A stretch of 64,000 bases of DNA. It comes from Variovorax beijingensis (GTDB lineage Bacteria > Pseudomonadota > Gammaproteobacteria > Burkholderiales > Burkholderiaceae_C). Below, piece by piece: positions 16,282 to 24,404 of the stretch (position 1 is the stretch's first letter; every line of letters begins with the position of its first letter). Location: contig NZ_VIVL01000004.1 of NCBI RefSeq assembly GCF_007828835.1, positions 486,306-550,305 of the forward strand, given 5' to 3'. The translations under genes and the position numbers were made by a program. The notes below the pieces were generated by a model. That model did no database searches and was not told where the DNA came from. It saw only the letters and a program-made list of their open reading frames with translations.

Positions 16282-17108
16282 ATGCCGTTCTGAAAGACAC
16301 ACGGCCGCTGGCCATCTCGGGCGGCGTTCGCCTGGAGGCGCGCGGCCTGCACAAGCGCTATGGCGAGCGCGAGGTGCTGCGCAACACGCAACTCGCCATC
16401 GAGCCGGGGCAGTTCATCGCCATCGTCGGGCGCAGCGGCTGCGGCAAGAGCACGCTGCTGCGGCTGGTTGCCGGGCTCGAGAAGGCCAGCGCCGGCGGGC
16501 TCTTCACGGACGGCAAGGCCATCGACGGCCTGCACGACGACACCCGGATCATGTTCCAGGAAGCGCGCCTCCTGCCCTGGCGCCGGGTGCTCGACAACGT
16601 GACGCTCGGCCTGCCCGACGAAGCCAAGGCACGGGGCAAGGAGGTGCTCGCGCAGGTGGGCCTGGCCGACCGCGAGAACGAATGGCCGGCGCGGCTGTCG
16701 GGCGGCCAGCGCCAGCGGGTGGCGCTCGCACGGGCGCTGGTGCATCACCCGCGCCTGCTGTTGCTCGACGAGCCGCTGGGCGCGCTGGACGCGCTCACGC
16801 GCATCGAGATGCATCGCCTCATCGAGAACCTGTGGCAGCGCCACCGCTTCACCGCGCTCTTGGTGACGCATGACGTGCAGGAGGCCGTGGCGCTCGCGGA
16901 CCGCGTGATCCTGATTGAGGACGGGCGCATCGCGCTCGACGAGAACATTGCGCTTGCCAGGCCGCGCTCGCAGGGCGACCCGGCGTTCGCGGCCATCGAG
17001 AAACGCATTCTCGACCGCGTGCTGCAAAAGCCCGGCGAGGCCGAATCCGCCGCCACGGACGCCAGCTGGCTGCAGCCTTCCGCGCACACGCTGCGCTGGG
17101 CGATCTGA
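16278..17108 (+). CDS. ssuB: Sulfonate ABC transporter ATPase SsuB
   Basis: A 276-residue ATP-binding subunit that powers sulfonate uptake through SsuC. Motifs appear in order: Walker [10 protein letters not shown] at about residue 53-61, Q-loop [10 protein letters not shown], the ABC signature [15 protein letters not shown], Walker [14 protein letters not shown] and the switch histidine in VTHDVQEAV. The [10 protein letters not shown] form of the Q-loop is typical of SsuB/TauB/NrtD. Its ATG overlaps the preceding stop (ATGA), implying coupled translation. A C-terminal tail after residue 240 is unremarkable. Assignment secure. Confidence 0.95.
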   Translation: MNAVLKDTRPLAISGGVRLEARGLHKRYGEREVLRNTQLAIEPGQFIAIVGRSGCGKSTLLRLVAGLEKASAGGLFTDGKAIDGLHDDTRIMFQEARLLPWRRVLDNVTLGLPDEAKARGKEVLAQVGLADRENEWPARLSGGQRQRVALARALVHHPRLLLLDEPLGALDALTRIEMHRLIENLWQRHRFTALLVTHDVQEAVALADRVILIEDGRIALDENIALARPRSQGDPAFAAIEKRILDRVLQKPGEAESAATDASWLQPSAHTLRWAI

Positions 17109-17147
17109 ATCCATCGTTCATCCAATCACAACGAAAAAGGCAGTCGC

Positions 17148-18434
17148 ATGTCGCAGAACTGGAAATTCGAAACCCTGTCGGTGCACGCCGGCTATTCGCC
17201 CGAGCCGACCACGCGCGCCGTGGCGCCGCCCATCTATCAGACGGTGGCCTATGCCTTCGACAGCGCGCAGCACGGCGCCGACCTGTTCGACCTGAAGGTG
17301 CCCGGCAACATCTACACCCGCATCAACAACCCGACGCAGGACGTGCTCGAGCAGCGCGTGGCGGCGCTCGAAGGCGGCATCGCGGCGCTCGCGCTGGCCT
17401 CGGGCCAGGCGGCCGTGACCTATGCGATCCAGACCATCGCCGAGGCCGGCGACAACATCGTCAGCAGCACCGCGCTCTACGGCGGCACCTACAACCTGTT
17501 CGCGCACACGCTGCCGCAGTTCGGCATCACCACGCGCTTCGCGGACCACCGCGATCCAGCGAGCTTCGAGAAGCTGTTCGACGAGAGGACCAAGGCCGTG
17601 TTCGTCGAATCGCTCGGCAACCCGGCCGGCAACGTGACCGACATCGCGGCCATCGCCGAGATCGCGCACCGCCACGGTGTGCCGCTGATCGTGGACAACA
17701 CCGTGCCTTCGCCGTACCTGAGCCGGCCCATCGAGCATGGCGCCGACATCGTGGTGCACTCGCTCACCAAGTACCTGGGCGGCCACGGCACCAGCATCGG
17801 CGGCGCCATCGTCGATTCGGGCAAGTTCCCGTGGGCCGAGCACAAGCAGCGCTTCCGGCGCCTGAACGAGCCCGACGTGAGCTACCACGGCGTGGTCTAC
17901 ACCGAGGCGCTGGGCCCGGCCGCCTACATCGGCCGTGCGCGCGTGGTGCCGCTGCGCAACACCGGCGCGGCCATCTCGCCGTTCAACGCCTTCCTGATCC
18001 TGCAGGGCATCGAGACGCTGGCGCTGCGCATGGACCGCATCAGCAGCAATGCGCTTTCGGTGGCCCAGCACCTGAAGACGCACAAGGCCGTCAACTGGGT
18101 CAACTACGCGGCGCTCGAAGACCACCCCGACCATGCATTGGCGAAGAAGTACTTCGGCGGCCGCTCCAGCGGCGTGCTGACCTTCGGCATCGGCGCCGGC
18201 CGCGAGGGCGGGGCGAAGTTCCTCGATGCGCTCAAGCTCTTCACGCGGCTCGTGAACATCGGCGACGTGCGCTCGCTCGCCACGCACCCGGCCTCCACCA
18301 CGCACCGGCAACTCTCGCCAGAAGAGCTGGCGCGGGCCGGCGTCACGGAAGACACCGTGCGCCTGTCGGTCGGCATCGAGCACATCGACGACCTCGTTGC
18401 CGACCTCGACCAGGCGCTGGCTGCCGCCGGGTGA
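17148..18434 (+). CDS. metY: O-acetylhomoserine/O-acetylserine sulfhydrylase (MetY type)
   Basis: A 428-residue PLP enzyme of the Cys/Met metabolism family that joins sulfide to O-acetylhomoserine (giving homocysteine) or O-acetylserine (giving cysteine). It starts with the MetY-specific FETLSVHAGYSPEPTTRAVAPP, seen as LSVHAGYSPEP then RAVAPPIYQT. The PLP-binding lysine is Lys208 in VVHSLTKYLGGHG. The length, about 430, separates MetY from the shorter MetB/MetZ group of about 390. It follows ssuB by 39 bases, so sulfite released by SsuD, after reduction, could be fixed by a co-expressed enzyme. The choice between homoserine and serine ester substrates cannot be made from sequence. Confidence 0.93.
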   Translation: MSQNWKFETLSVHAGYSPEPTTRAVAPPIYQTVAYAFDSAQHGADLFDLKVPGNIYTRINNPTQDVLEQRVAALEGGIAALALASGQAAVTYAIQTIAEAGDNIVSSTALYGGTYNLFAHTLPQFGITTRFADHRDPASFEKLFDERTKAVFVESLGNPAGNVTDIAAIAEIAHRHGVPLIVDNTVPSPYLSRPIEHGADIVVHSLTKYLGGHGTSIGGAIVDSGKFPWAEHKQRFRRLNEPDVSYHGVVYTEALGPAAYIGRARVVPLRNTGAAISPFNAFLILQGIETLALRMDRISSNALSVAQHLKTHKAVNWVNYAALEDHPDHALAKKYFGGRSSGVLTFGIGAGREGGAKFLDALKLFTRLVNIGDVRSLATHPASTTHRQLSPEELARAGVTEDTVRLSVGIEHIDDLVADLDQALAAAG

Positions 18435-18496
18435 CCGCCTTGCCCTTGTTTCTCCTGCCCGAACCCTTCCTTCAACCCCAAAGAGAAAGAAACACC

Positions 18497-18712
18497 ATGT
18501 CCATCCAAGCCATCAACGTCCGCAACCAGTTTAAGGGCAAGGTCCGCGAGATCATCCGCGGCGACGTCGTCTCCGAAGTCGACGTCGAAACCGCCTGGGG
18601 CATCGTGACCTCGGTCATCACCACGCGCTCGGTCGACGAACTGCAGCTCAAGGTGGGCTCCGACGTGGTCGCGCTCGTGAAGTCGACCGAGGTTTCGATC
18701 GCGAAGCTTTGA
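18497..18712 (+). CDS. Small TOBE-domain (Mop-like) oxyanion-binding protein
   Basis: A 71-residue protein that is a single TOBE/Mop domain, from IQAINVRNQFKGKV to the C-terminal VALVKSTEVSIAKL. Mop proteins are small cytosolic homohexamers that bind molybdate or tungstate, and similar domains in ABC ATPases sense oxyanions. Within a sulfur operon it may act as an intracellular molybdate or sulfate-like oxyanion sensor or buffer; that role is inference. The ATG follows GAGAAAGAA, a serviceable ribosome-binding site, 62 bases after metY. A hairpin terminator begins 20 bases after its stop, marking the end of the operon. Confidence 0.9.
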   Translation: MSIQAINVRNQFKGKVREIIRGDVVSEVDVETAWGIVTSVITTRSVDELQLKVGSDVVALVKSTEVSIAKL

Positions 18713-18732
18713 CGATCCCGGGGCTTGCGAAC

Positions 18733-18764
18733 AACCCGGGTGCCACCGTGGCGCCGGGTTTTCA
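18733..18764 (+). terminator. Intrinsic terminator ending the ssu operon
   Basis: AACCCGG at 18733-18739 pairs with CCGGGTT at 18754-18760, with an inner GCC/GGC pairing and a small bulge, followed by TTTTC. It lies just after the Mop-like gene and before epsC, so the transcript from the sulfur operon should end here. Confidence 0.75.
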
Positions 18765-18826
18765 GTTCTTGGCACATCGGCCATGGGCTTCTACAGTGTG
18801 ATCTGCACAACGCCCGGAGAGAAGCC

Positions 18827-19741
18827 ATGGCCAATTTCGAAGTAGGCGACATCGTCCGCGCGCTGCACGCCGCGCGCGATGAATGGCGCGATTCGCAGCG
18901 CCGCTCGCGCGAGCCCGGCACGCGCGAGTTTCCGTCGCGCGATGCGCTGGCGCAGGTCATCGAATCGCTCAAGGGCGCGCTGTTTCCGATGCGGCTCGGC
19001 CCGCCCGACCTGCGCCACGAGAGCGAGGATTTCTACGTCGGCCACACGCTGAACACCGCCCTGCAGGCGCTGCTGGTGCAGGCGCGGCTGGAACTCAACT
19101 ACAACGCCCGCCACGAGCCGCGCCCCGCGAGCGAAGTCGAAGGCCTCGCCACCGAGGCCATCCGCCAGTTCGCGAACGCGCTGCCGGGCCTGCGCCGCCT
19201 GCTCGACACCGACGTGCTCGCCGCCTACCAGGGCGACCCGGCGGCGCGCAGCGTGGACGAGGTGCTGCTGTGCTATCCCGGCGTGCTCGCGATGATCCAC
19301 CATCGGCTGGCGCACGAGCTCTACAAGCTTGAATTGCCGCTCCTGGCGCGCATCGTGGCCGAGCTCGCGCATGCGCAGACCGGCATCGACATCCACCCCG
19401 GTGCGCAGATCGATGCGGGCTTCTTCATGGACCACGGCACGGGCGTGGTCATCGGCGAAACGGCGATCATCGGCAAGCGCGTGCGCCTGTACCAGGCCGT
19501 CACACTCGGCGCCAAGCGCTTCCCGACCGATGCCGACGGCAACCTGCAGAAGGGCCTGCCGCGCCATCCGGTGGTGGAAGACGACGTGGTGATCTATGCC
19601 GGCGCCACCATCCTCGGGCGCGTGACGCTGGGCAAGGGCGCCGTCATCGGCGGCAACGTGTGGATCACCGACAACGTGCCCGCGGGCGCGAGCGTGACGC
19701 AGGCGAGCCTGCAGAACGCGCCGAAGGCGAACGCGGCATAG
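18827..19741 (+). CDS. epsC: Serine O-acetyltransferase EpsC
   Basis: A 304-residue serine acetyltransferase, which makes O-acetylserine from serine and acetyl-CoA for cysteine synthesis. The C-terminal left-handed beta-helix of hexapeptide repeats starts near residue 185 with ATGIDIHPGAQI (read here as TGIDIHPGAQI) and includes the catalytic HGTGVVIGETAIIG stretch. The N-terminal helical domain is longer than in CysE, as in the EpsC/SrpH group (about 300-320 residues). GGAGAGAAG precedes the ATG. It follows the operon terminator by 62 bases, so it probably has its own promoter. It supplies the acceptor for sulfide made from sulfate or sulfonates. Confidence 0.92.
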   Translation: MANFEVGDIVRALHAARDEWRDSQRRSREPGTREFPSRDALAQVIESLKGALFPMRLGPPDLRHESEDFYVGHTLNTALQALLVQARLELNYNARHEPRPASEVEGLATEAIRQFANALPGLRRLLDTDVLAAYQGDPAARSVDEVLLCYPGVLAMIHHRLAHELYKLELPLLARIVAELAHAQTGIDIHPGAQIDAGFFMDHGTGVVIGETAIIGKRVRLYQAVTLGAKRFPTDADGNLQKGLPRHPVVEDDVVIYAGATILGRVTLGKGAVIGGNVWITDNVPAGASVTQASLQNAPKANAA

Positions 19742-19814
19742 GAACGGCACCGAGGAGCGGGCGGCTTCGGCCGCGCTATGCTTGGCCGTTGTCAACTATG
19801 TAGCTTGCCTTCGC

Positions 19815-21182
19815 ATGTCATTGCCTCAAGCCACTTCCTCCATTTCTTCCGCCCCCCCGGCGGGCGACGCGTCCTGCGACGTGCTCGTGATCGGGGGCGG
19901 CCCCGCAGGCTCCACGATTTCCGCGCTGCTCGCGCAGCAGGGCCGCAAGGTGGTGCTGCTCGAGAAGGCGCATCACCCGCGCTTTCACATCGGCGAATCG
20001 CTGCTGCCCGGGAACGTCGAGCTGTTCGACAGGCTCGGCGTGCGCGACCAGGTTGACAAAATCGGCATGCCCAAGTTCGGCATCGAATTCGTCTCGCCGG
20101 AGCACGAGCACCGCAGCTATGTGGAATTTGCCGAAGGCATGGACAAGTCGCTCGATTCCGCCTGGCAGGTGCGCCGCTCGGAACTCGACGAACTGCTGTT
20201 CCGCAATGCCGCCACGCGCGGCGCGCAGACGCTCGAAGGCTGCAAGGTGCGCGACGTGGCCTTCGACGCCGATGGCGCCACGGTGCAGGCCGAGATGGAC
20301 GACGGTGCCAGGCGCAGCTGGCGCGCCCGCTTCGTGGTCGATGCCACGGGACGCGACACGTTGCTGGCCAACAAATTCCGCTGCAAGGAAAAGAACCCCG
20401 ACCACAACAGCACGGCGCTGTTCGGCCACTTCACCAACGCCGAGCGGCTGGAGGGCAAGAAGGAAGGCAACATCAGCATCTGCTGGTTCCCGCACGGCTG
20501 GTTCTGGTTCATTCCGCTGGCCGACGGCACCACCAGCGTGGGCGCGGTCTGCTGGCCGTACTACCTGAAGACGCGCGACAAGCCGCTGAAGGAGTTCTTC
20601 TACGACACCATCGCGCTGTGCCCGGTGCTGGTGGATCGGCTGAAGCACGCGACGCTGGTGGACGATGCGGTGCACGCCACCGGCAACTTCTCGTACTCGA
20701 GCACGCACGCCACGGGCGACCGCTACCTGATGCTGGGCGATGCCTTCACCTTCATCGACCCGATGTTCTCGTCGGGCGTGTACCTCGCGATGCACAGCGC
20801 CTTCGACGGCGCCGAGCTGGTGGCCACCGCGCTCGACCGGCCGGCCGAGCTGGCGCTGGTGAGAAAAAGCTTCGAAGCCATGATGCGCAAGGGACCGCGC
20901 GAATATTCGTGGTTCATCTACCGCGTGACCAACCCGACCATCCGCGACATGTTCATGCACCCGGGCAATCCGTTCCGCGTGAAGGAGGGGCTGATGTCGC
21001 TGCTGGCCGGCGACATCTACCGCGGCACGCCGATGTGGCGCGCGCTCGGCATGTTCAAGTTTCTTTACTACTTCATCTCGATCACCCACCTGCGCCGCAC
21101 CTGGGCTGGCTGGAAGCGGCACCGCTTCAACATCCGCGACATGGGCGCACTGAAGGGCGAGACGATCCTCAAGTCGGAGTAG
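19815..21182 (+). CDS. Flavin-dependent halogenase-like FAD oxidoreductase
   Basis: A 455-residue FAD protein of the tryptophan-halogenase/FixC-like family. The dinucleotide motif VIGGGPAGSTIS lies at about residues 25-36, followed by HIGESLLPG at about 58-66. Two features match flavin-dependent halogenases rather than monooxygenases. Lys87 in MPKFGIEF is at the place of the catalytic lysine of phenol/acyl-carrier halogenases. The W-x-W-x-I-P motif is complete as Trp229-Phe-Trp231-Phe-Ile-Pro234. A second FAD segment, LMLGDAFTFIDP, follows near residue 309. The reduced flavin could come from the FMN reductase encoded 3 kb downstream. The start is the ATG at 19815; an upstream in-frame ATG at 19782 adds an unconserved tail. 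Halogenation is a hypothesis; many uncharacterised relatives share these motifs. Confidence 0.8.
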   Translation: MSLPQATSSISSAPPAGDASCDVLVIGGGPAGSTISALLAQQGRKVVLLEKAHHPRFHIGESLLPGNVELFDRLGVRDQVDKIGMPKFGIEFVSPEHEHRSYVEFAEGMDKSLDSAWQVRRSELDELLFRNAATRGAQTLEGCKVRDVAFDADGATVQAEMDDGARRSWRARFVVDATGRDTLLANKFRCKEKNPDHNSTALFGHFTNAERLEGKKEGNISICWFPHGWFWFIPLADGTTSVGAVCWPYYLKTRDKPLKEFFYDTIALCPVLVDRLKHATLVDDAVHATGNFSYSSTHATGDRYLMLGDAFTFIDPMFSSGVYLAMHSAFDGAELVATALDRPAELALVRKSFEAMMRKGPREYSWFIYRVTNPTIRDMFMHPGNPFRVKEGLMSLLAGDIYRGTPMWRALGMFKFLYYFISITHLRRTWAGWKRHRFNIRDMGALKGETILKSE

Positions 21183-21186
21183 CGAC

Positions 21187-21864
21187 TCAGGTCGCCCACG
21201 CCGAGCGCGAGGCGCGCAGCGTGGCCACGGCATGCGCCACGCCCGGGCCGGGGCTGCCGAGCACCTCGATGCCGAGGTCTGCGAGCTCATCCGCAACGGG
21301 GGCCATCGAGGCCTGCGCCAGCACCACCACGTCGGCGCCGGTGGCGGCGCTTCGGATCGCACCGGAGAGCATCTCGATGTAGCCGGCCGTATCGCCGGCC
21401 TCGAAGTGCGGCCAGGCCCCGGCGACCAGGAGCGTGCTCGGCCGGACGCCGACGCCGGCCTGCGCAGCGGCCGAAAGAACCAGCGCGGTGGTCGGCTCCA
21501 GTGTGCTTTCGAGCGCCGCTGCAATCAGCACGCGCGGGCCGGCGCGCACGGCGCGGTCGGCCATCGCGCGGTCGATGCGCTGGGCTGCGAAGGCGCCGCC
21601 TGTCGGGGTTTTTTCCGCGACTCCGCCGATGGTCGAGCAGGTGCATGCCACCACGGCGGCGCCCTCGGATGCCGCCTCGCGCATGGCCTCGTGCACGCGC
21701 GCGGCCAGCATCGGGTTGTCGATGCCTAGGGTGCGGGCTTCGTGCAGCAGTTCCTCCATCACCAGGTGGCGCACCTCCAGTTCGGGCGCGATCTCGCGGG
21801 CCAGGCGCTCGAAGGTCGGCACATGGGCCTGCGCCGTGTGGAGGAAGGCGATGGCGTCGTTCAT
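21187..21864 (-). CDS. Asp/Glu racemase-superfamily protein with one catalytic cysteine region
   Basis: A 225-residue protein of the aspartate/glutamate/hydantoin racemase fold. The first catalytic motif is present as VVACTCSTIGG with Cys74 and Cys76. The second half-site, where true racemases have a G-C-T/A motif, reads VVLAQASMAPV, so the second cysteine is missing and no other cysteine exists in the protein. Enzymes of this superfamily with a single cysteine include arylmalonate decarboxylase and maleate-isomerase-like proteins, so decarboxylation or isomerisation of a small diacid is more likely than racemisation. Four bases separate it from the convergent halogenase-like gene. Its ATG lies 14 bases beyond the stop of the upstream same-strand ketopantoate-reductase gene, so the two are probably co-transcribed. 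Confidence 0.82.
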   Translation of the reverse strand: MNDAIAFLHTAQAHVPTFERLAREIAPELEVRHLVMEELLHEARTLGIDNPMLAARVHEAMREAASEGAAVVACTCSTIGGVAEKTPTGGAFAAQRIDRAMADRAVRAGPRVLIAAALESTLEPTTALVLSAAAQAGVGVRPSTLLVAGAWPHFEAGDTAGYIEMLSGAIRSAATGADVVVLAQASMAPVADELADLGIEVLGSPGPGVAHAVATLRASRSAWAT

Positions 21865-21877
21865 CGAGACGAGAGGC

Positions 21878-22813
21878 TCAGGCCGCTTCGCGCGCGCGCC
21901 GCGCCTCGTAGGCCTTCAGGTGGACGTAGGCCGTGCGCAGCACCGAAGGCACCGAGGAAGAAGAGGCGGCAGGCGCGCGGCCGAGCAGGTCGCCGACGAT
22001 GTGGTCGGCCTCGATCGGTGCGCCGCGCACGATGTCCTTGTACATGGAGGCGGTCATAGGGGAGCCCGGCGCCGTCATCATGGCGCGGCCGCGCTCGACG
22101 GCGGCCGGGCGCGGCGCGAAGCCGTTGTGCGCGGCAATGGCGCAGCATTCGTCGAAGATCGCGAGCGCCACGTCCTGTCCGCCCGCGCTCGCAATGTCGC
22201 CGATGGACGCGCGCATCAGGCTCGTGAGCCCGGCCGCCGAGGCGATGAAGACCCACTTCTCCCACATGTCCTGCGAGATGTTCTCGCTCGGCGTGGCATC
22301 GAACTTCGCGCCCGCGAACTGCGCGGCAATGGCATCGACCCGCGCCGAGCGTCCGCCCGCGCGCTCGCCGAAGGCAAGGCCGTGCATGTCGTTGAGGTGC
22401 AGCACGCGGCCTTCGTCGTCCAGCGTGGCGGAGATCATGCACAGGCCGCCGAGCACGCGTTCGCTGCCGAAGCGCTCGGCCAGGCGGTCGATGTGGCTCA
22501 TGCCGTTGAGCAGGGGAAGAATGACCGTGCCGGGGCCGACGGCCGGCGCGAACGACGCCATGGTCGCGTCGAGGTCGTAGGCCTTGCTGCCGACCACGAC
22601 CACGTCGAAGGGCGCCTTGATGTCCTCGGCCAGCAGGTGGGGCGGCGAGGGCAGTTGCAGGTTGCCGAACGGGCTTTGAACCACCAGTCCGGTCTTCGCG
22701 ATCTGTGCCGCGCGTCGCGCTCGCAGCAGAAAGGTGACGTCGCGTCCTGCCTCCAGCAGCCGGCCGCCGAAATAACCACCGAGTGCACCGGCACCCACTA
22801 CTAGAAATCGCAT
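21878..22813 (-). CDS. 2-Dehydropantoate 2-reductase family protein
   Basis: A 311-residue NAD(P)H-dependent reductase of the PanE/ApbA family, whose type member reduces ketopantoate to pantoate for coenzyme A synthesis. The N-terminal GAGALGGYFGGRLLEAG is the NADPH-binding glycine loop, read here as VGAGALGGYFGGRL. A mid-protein EVRCD-like block and the C-terminal SPMTASMYKDIVRGAPIE segment near residue 245 contain the family's active-site region. It is probably co-transcribed with the racemase-like gene downstream and divergent from the FMN reductase at 23000. Several PanE-like paralogs usually occur in these bacteria, so I do not claim it is the pantothenate enzyme. Confidence 0.85.
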   Translation of the reverse strand: MRFLVVGAGALGGYFGGRLLEAGRDVTFLLRARRAAQIAKTGLVVQSPFGNLQLPSPPHLLAEDIKAPFDVVVVGSKAYDLDATMASFAPAVGPGTVILPLLNGMSHIDRLAERFGSERVLGGLCMISATLDDEGRVLHLNDMHGLAFGERAGGRSARVDAIAAQFAGAKFDATPSENISQDMWEKWVFIASAAGLTSLMRASIGDIASAGGQDVALAIFDECCAIAAHNGFAPRPAAVERGRAMMTAPGSPMTASMYKDIVRGAPIEADHIVGDLLGRAPAASSSSVPSVLRTAYVHLKAYEARRAREAA

Positions 22814-22915
22814 CGTGAACTGCTCCTGGGATCAAAGGTCTCGGGCGATGATGCACGCGATTGCGCAAGCCTGCTGCGCATGCCGCAAAGCCGGGGCGGG
22901 GCCCAAGAGCTTTTC

Positions 22916-22944
22916 TGGAAAAGGTCTTGGGCGCTTCGCATAAT
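22916..22944 (+). promoter_or_regulatory. Sigma-70-like promoter for the FMN reductase gene
   Basis: TGGAAA at 22916 and CATAAT at 22939 are separated by 17 bases, a fair match to the -35 and -10 consensus. The pair lies 56 bases before the ATG at 23000 and on the correct side of the divergent ketopantoate-reductase gene. Confidence 0.42.
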
Positions 22945-22999
22945 CGCCCCGGTCATTCCTTTCCGTTCGTGTTTTCCCCACTTCAAAGGAGCTTCATCC

Positions 23000-23557
23000 A
23001 TGAGCCAGACCCGAATTGCCGTGATCGTCGGCAGCCTTCGCAAGGATTCGTTCAACCAGAAGCTGGCCCTTGCGCTGGCGCACCTCGCGCCCTCTGACTT
23101 CACGTTCGAGCATTTGCGCATCGACGATCTGCCCCTGTACAACCAGGACGACGACGGCAACCAGGCGCCTTCGGTGAAGCGGCTCAAGACCGAGATCGCG
23201 GCGGCCCAGGGCTTGTTGTTCGTCACGCCCGAATACAACCGTTCGTTCCCCGGCGTATTGAAGAACGCGATCGATCACGCTTCGCGTCCCTATGGCCAGA
23301 GCGCCTGGGCTGGCAAGCCGGCGGGCGTGCTGGGCATTTCGGTAGGCGCCATCGGTACCGCGGTGGCGCAGCAGCATTTGCGCACTGTGCTGGCGTACCT
23401 CGATGTCCCCACGCTCGGGCAGCCCGAGGCGTTCCTTCAGGTCAAGGAAGGCCTGTTCGATGACACGGGCCACATCGGCAACGAAGGCACGAAGAAGTTC
23501 CTGCAGGGCTGGATGGACAAGTACGTGGCCTGGGTCAAGAGCCACGCGGCCGCCTGA
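23000..23557 (+). CDS. NAD(P)H-dependent FMN reductase (chromate-reductase-like)
   Basis: A 185-residue flavodoxin-fold reductase of the NADPH-dependent FMN reductase family, related to ChrR/YieF and distinct from SsuE. The FMN phosphate loop is VGSLRKDSFNQK at about residues 9-20. The block LFVTPEYNRSFPGVLKNAID, seen as TPEYNRSFPGVLKN, is the family signature, followed by GISVGAIGTAVAQQHLR. AAAGGAG is placed nine bases before the ATG at 23000. It is a stand-alone gene closed by a strong hairpin. Such enzymes reduce quinones, chromate or free flavin, and it could supply reduced flavin to nearby flavin-using enzymes such as the halogenase-like protein (inference). Confidence 0.9.
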   Translation: MSQTRIAVIVGSLRKDSFNQKLALALAHLAPSDFTFEHLRIDDLPLYNQDDDGNQAPSVKRLKTEIAAAQGLLFVTPEYNRSFPGVLKNAIDHASRPYGQSAWAGKPAGVLGISVGAIGTAVAQQHLRTVLAYLDVPTLGQPEAFLQVKEGLFDDTGHIGNEGTKKFLQGWMDKYVAWVKSHAAA

Positions 23558-23573
23558 GGCAGCCGAATCCGCC

Positions 23574-23610
23574 AATGAAAAATGCCGCCCCTGGGGGCGG
23601 CATTTTCATT
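23574..23610. terminator. Bidirectional intrinsic terminator
   Basis: An almost perfect 17-bp stem, AATGAAAAATGCCGCCCC against GGGGCGGCATTTTCATT with one A bulge, lies between the convergent FMN reductase and azoreductase genes. The flanking A and T runs let it work on both strands. Confidence 0.9.
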
Positions 23611-23626
23611 GGGGTGGAACCGAGGC

Positions 23627-24274
23627 TCAGGCAGCCTGCGCCACGTCCTTCTGGTTGGCGGCTTCGGCTGTTGCCGCCCGGATGTCGACGCGTGCCGCGG
23701 CCAGTGCGGCGGCCTTGGTGGCATCGCCCATGGCCACGCCTTCGGCACGCACGAAGCGCACGTCGGTGATGCCGAAGAAGCCGAACACCACCTTCAGGTA
23801 GCTCTCCTGGTGCTCCGCGGCCTGGCCGCCTTCGGTCGTCGAGTAGATGCCGCCGCGGCTGGACGCCACGATCACGGTCTTGCCGCCGGCCAGGCCCACG
23901 GGGCCCTTGTCGGTGTACTTGAAGGTGCGGCCGATTTGCGCGAGCCGGTCGATCCAGGCCTTGAGCTGGGTCGGCACCGAGAAGTTGTACAGCGGTGCGC
24001 CCACCACGATGACGTCCGAAGCCAGGAACTGGCTCACCAGCTGTTCCGAGAGCGCGTTCTCGCGCTGCTGGGCTTCGGTCGGCTGGGCCTGCACGCCGGT
24101 CTTGATGCCCAGGGCATCGGCGCCGAAGTGCGACGGGGCGTTGGCGGCGAGGTCGAGGTACTCGACGGTGGTGTCGGGATGCGCGGCTTTCCAGGCCGCC
24201 ACGATCTCGGCCGTGAGGAGGCGGGAGGTCGAATTGGCACTCAGGATGCTGGAGTCGATATGGAGCAGCTTCAT
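23627..24274 (-). CDS. azoR: FMN-dependent NADH-azoreductase
   Basis: A 215-residue AzoR-type enzyme, a cytosolic flavoprotein that reduces quinones and azo compounds with NADH. It opens [17 protein letters not shown], whose [11 protein letters not shown] part binds the FMN phosphate. The blocks [20 protein letters not shown] (seen as [13 protein letters not shown]) and [11 protein letters not shown] are diagnostic. It is transcribed away from a LysR gene across a 130-base gap that contains a near-perfect dyad, so substrate-induced control by that regulator is likely. The C-terminal tail, rich in Ala, is longer than in Escherichia coli AzoR by about a dozen residues. Confidence 0.93.
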   Translation of the reverse strand: MKLLHIDSSILSANSTSRLLTAEIVAAWKAAHPDTTVEYLDLAANAPSHFGADALGIKTGVQAQPTEAQQRENALSEQLVSQFLASDVIVVGAPLYNFSVPTQLKAWIDRLAQIGRTFKYTDKGPVGLAGGKTVIVASSRGGIYSTTEGGQAAEHQESYLKVVFGFFGITDVRFVRAEGVAMGDATKAAALAAARVDIRAATAEAANQKDVAQAA

Positions 24275-24357
24275 GGTCGATCACTTTCGTGTGGAGGTCG
24301 GCGCTCAAAGGTGGCCGGCGATGGCGTAATTCTATTTTTGATGCGAGTGGATGATAA

Positions 24358-24376
24358 GTAGCCAAATTTTGACTAC
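24358..24376. promoter_or_regulatory. LysR-type operator dyad between azoR and its regulator gene
   Basis: GTAGCCAAA-T-TTTGACTAC is a 19-bp dyad with 8 of 9 positions symmetrical and contains the T-N11-A pattern of LysR recognition sites (GTAG-N11-CTAC). It lies 84 bases from the azoR start and 28 bases before the LysR start, so a bound regulator could repress its own gene while activating azoR. This is a strong candidate operator; binding is inferred. Confidence 0.7.
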
Positions 24377-24404
24377 ATCGTCCCATGTGCAGGACAATGA
24401 ACGC

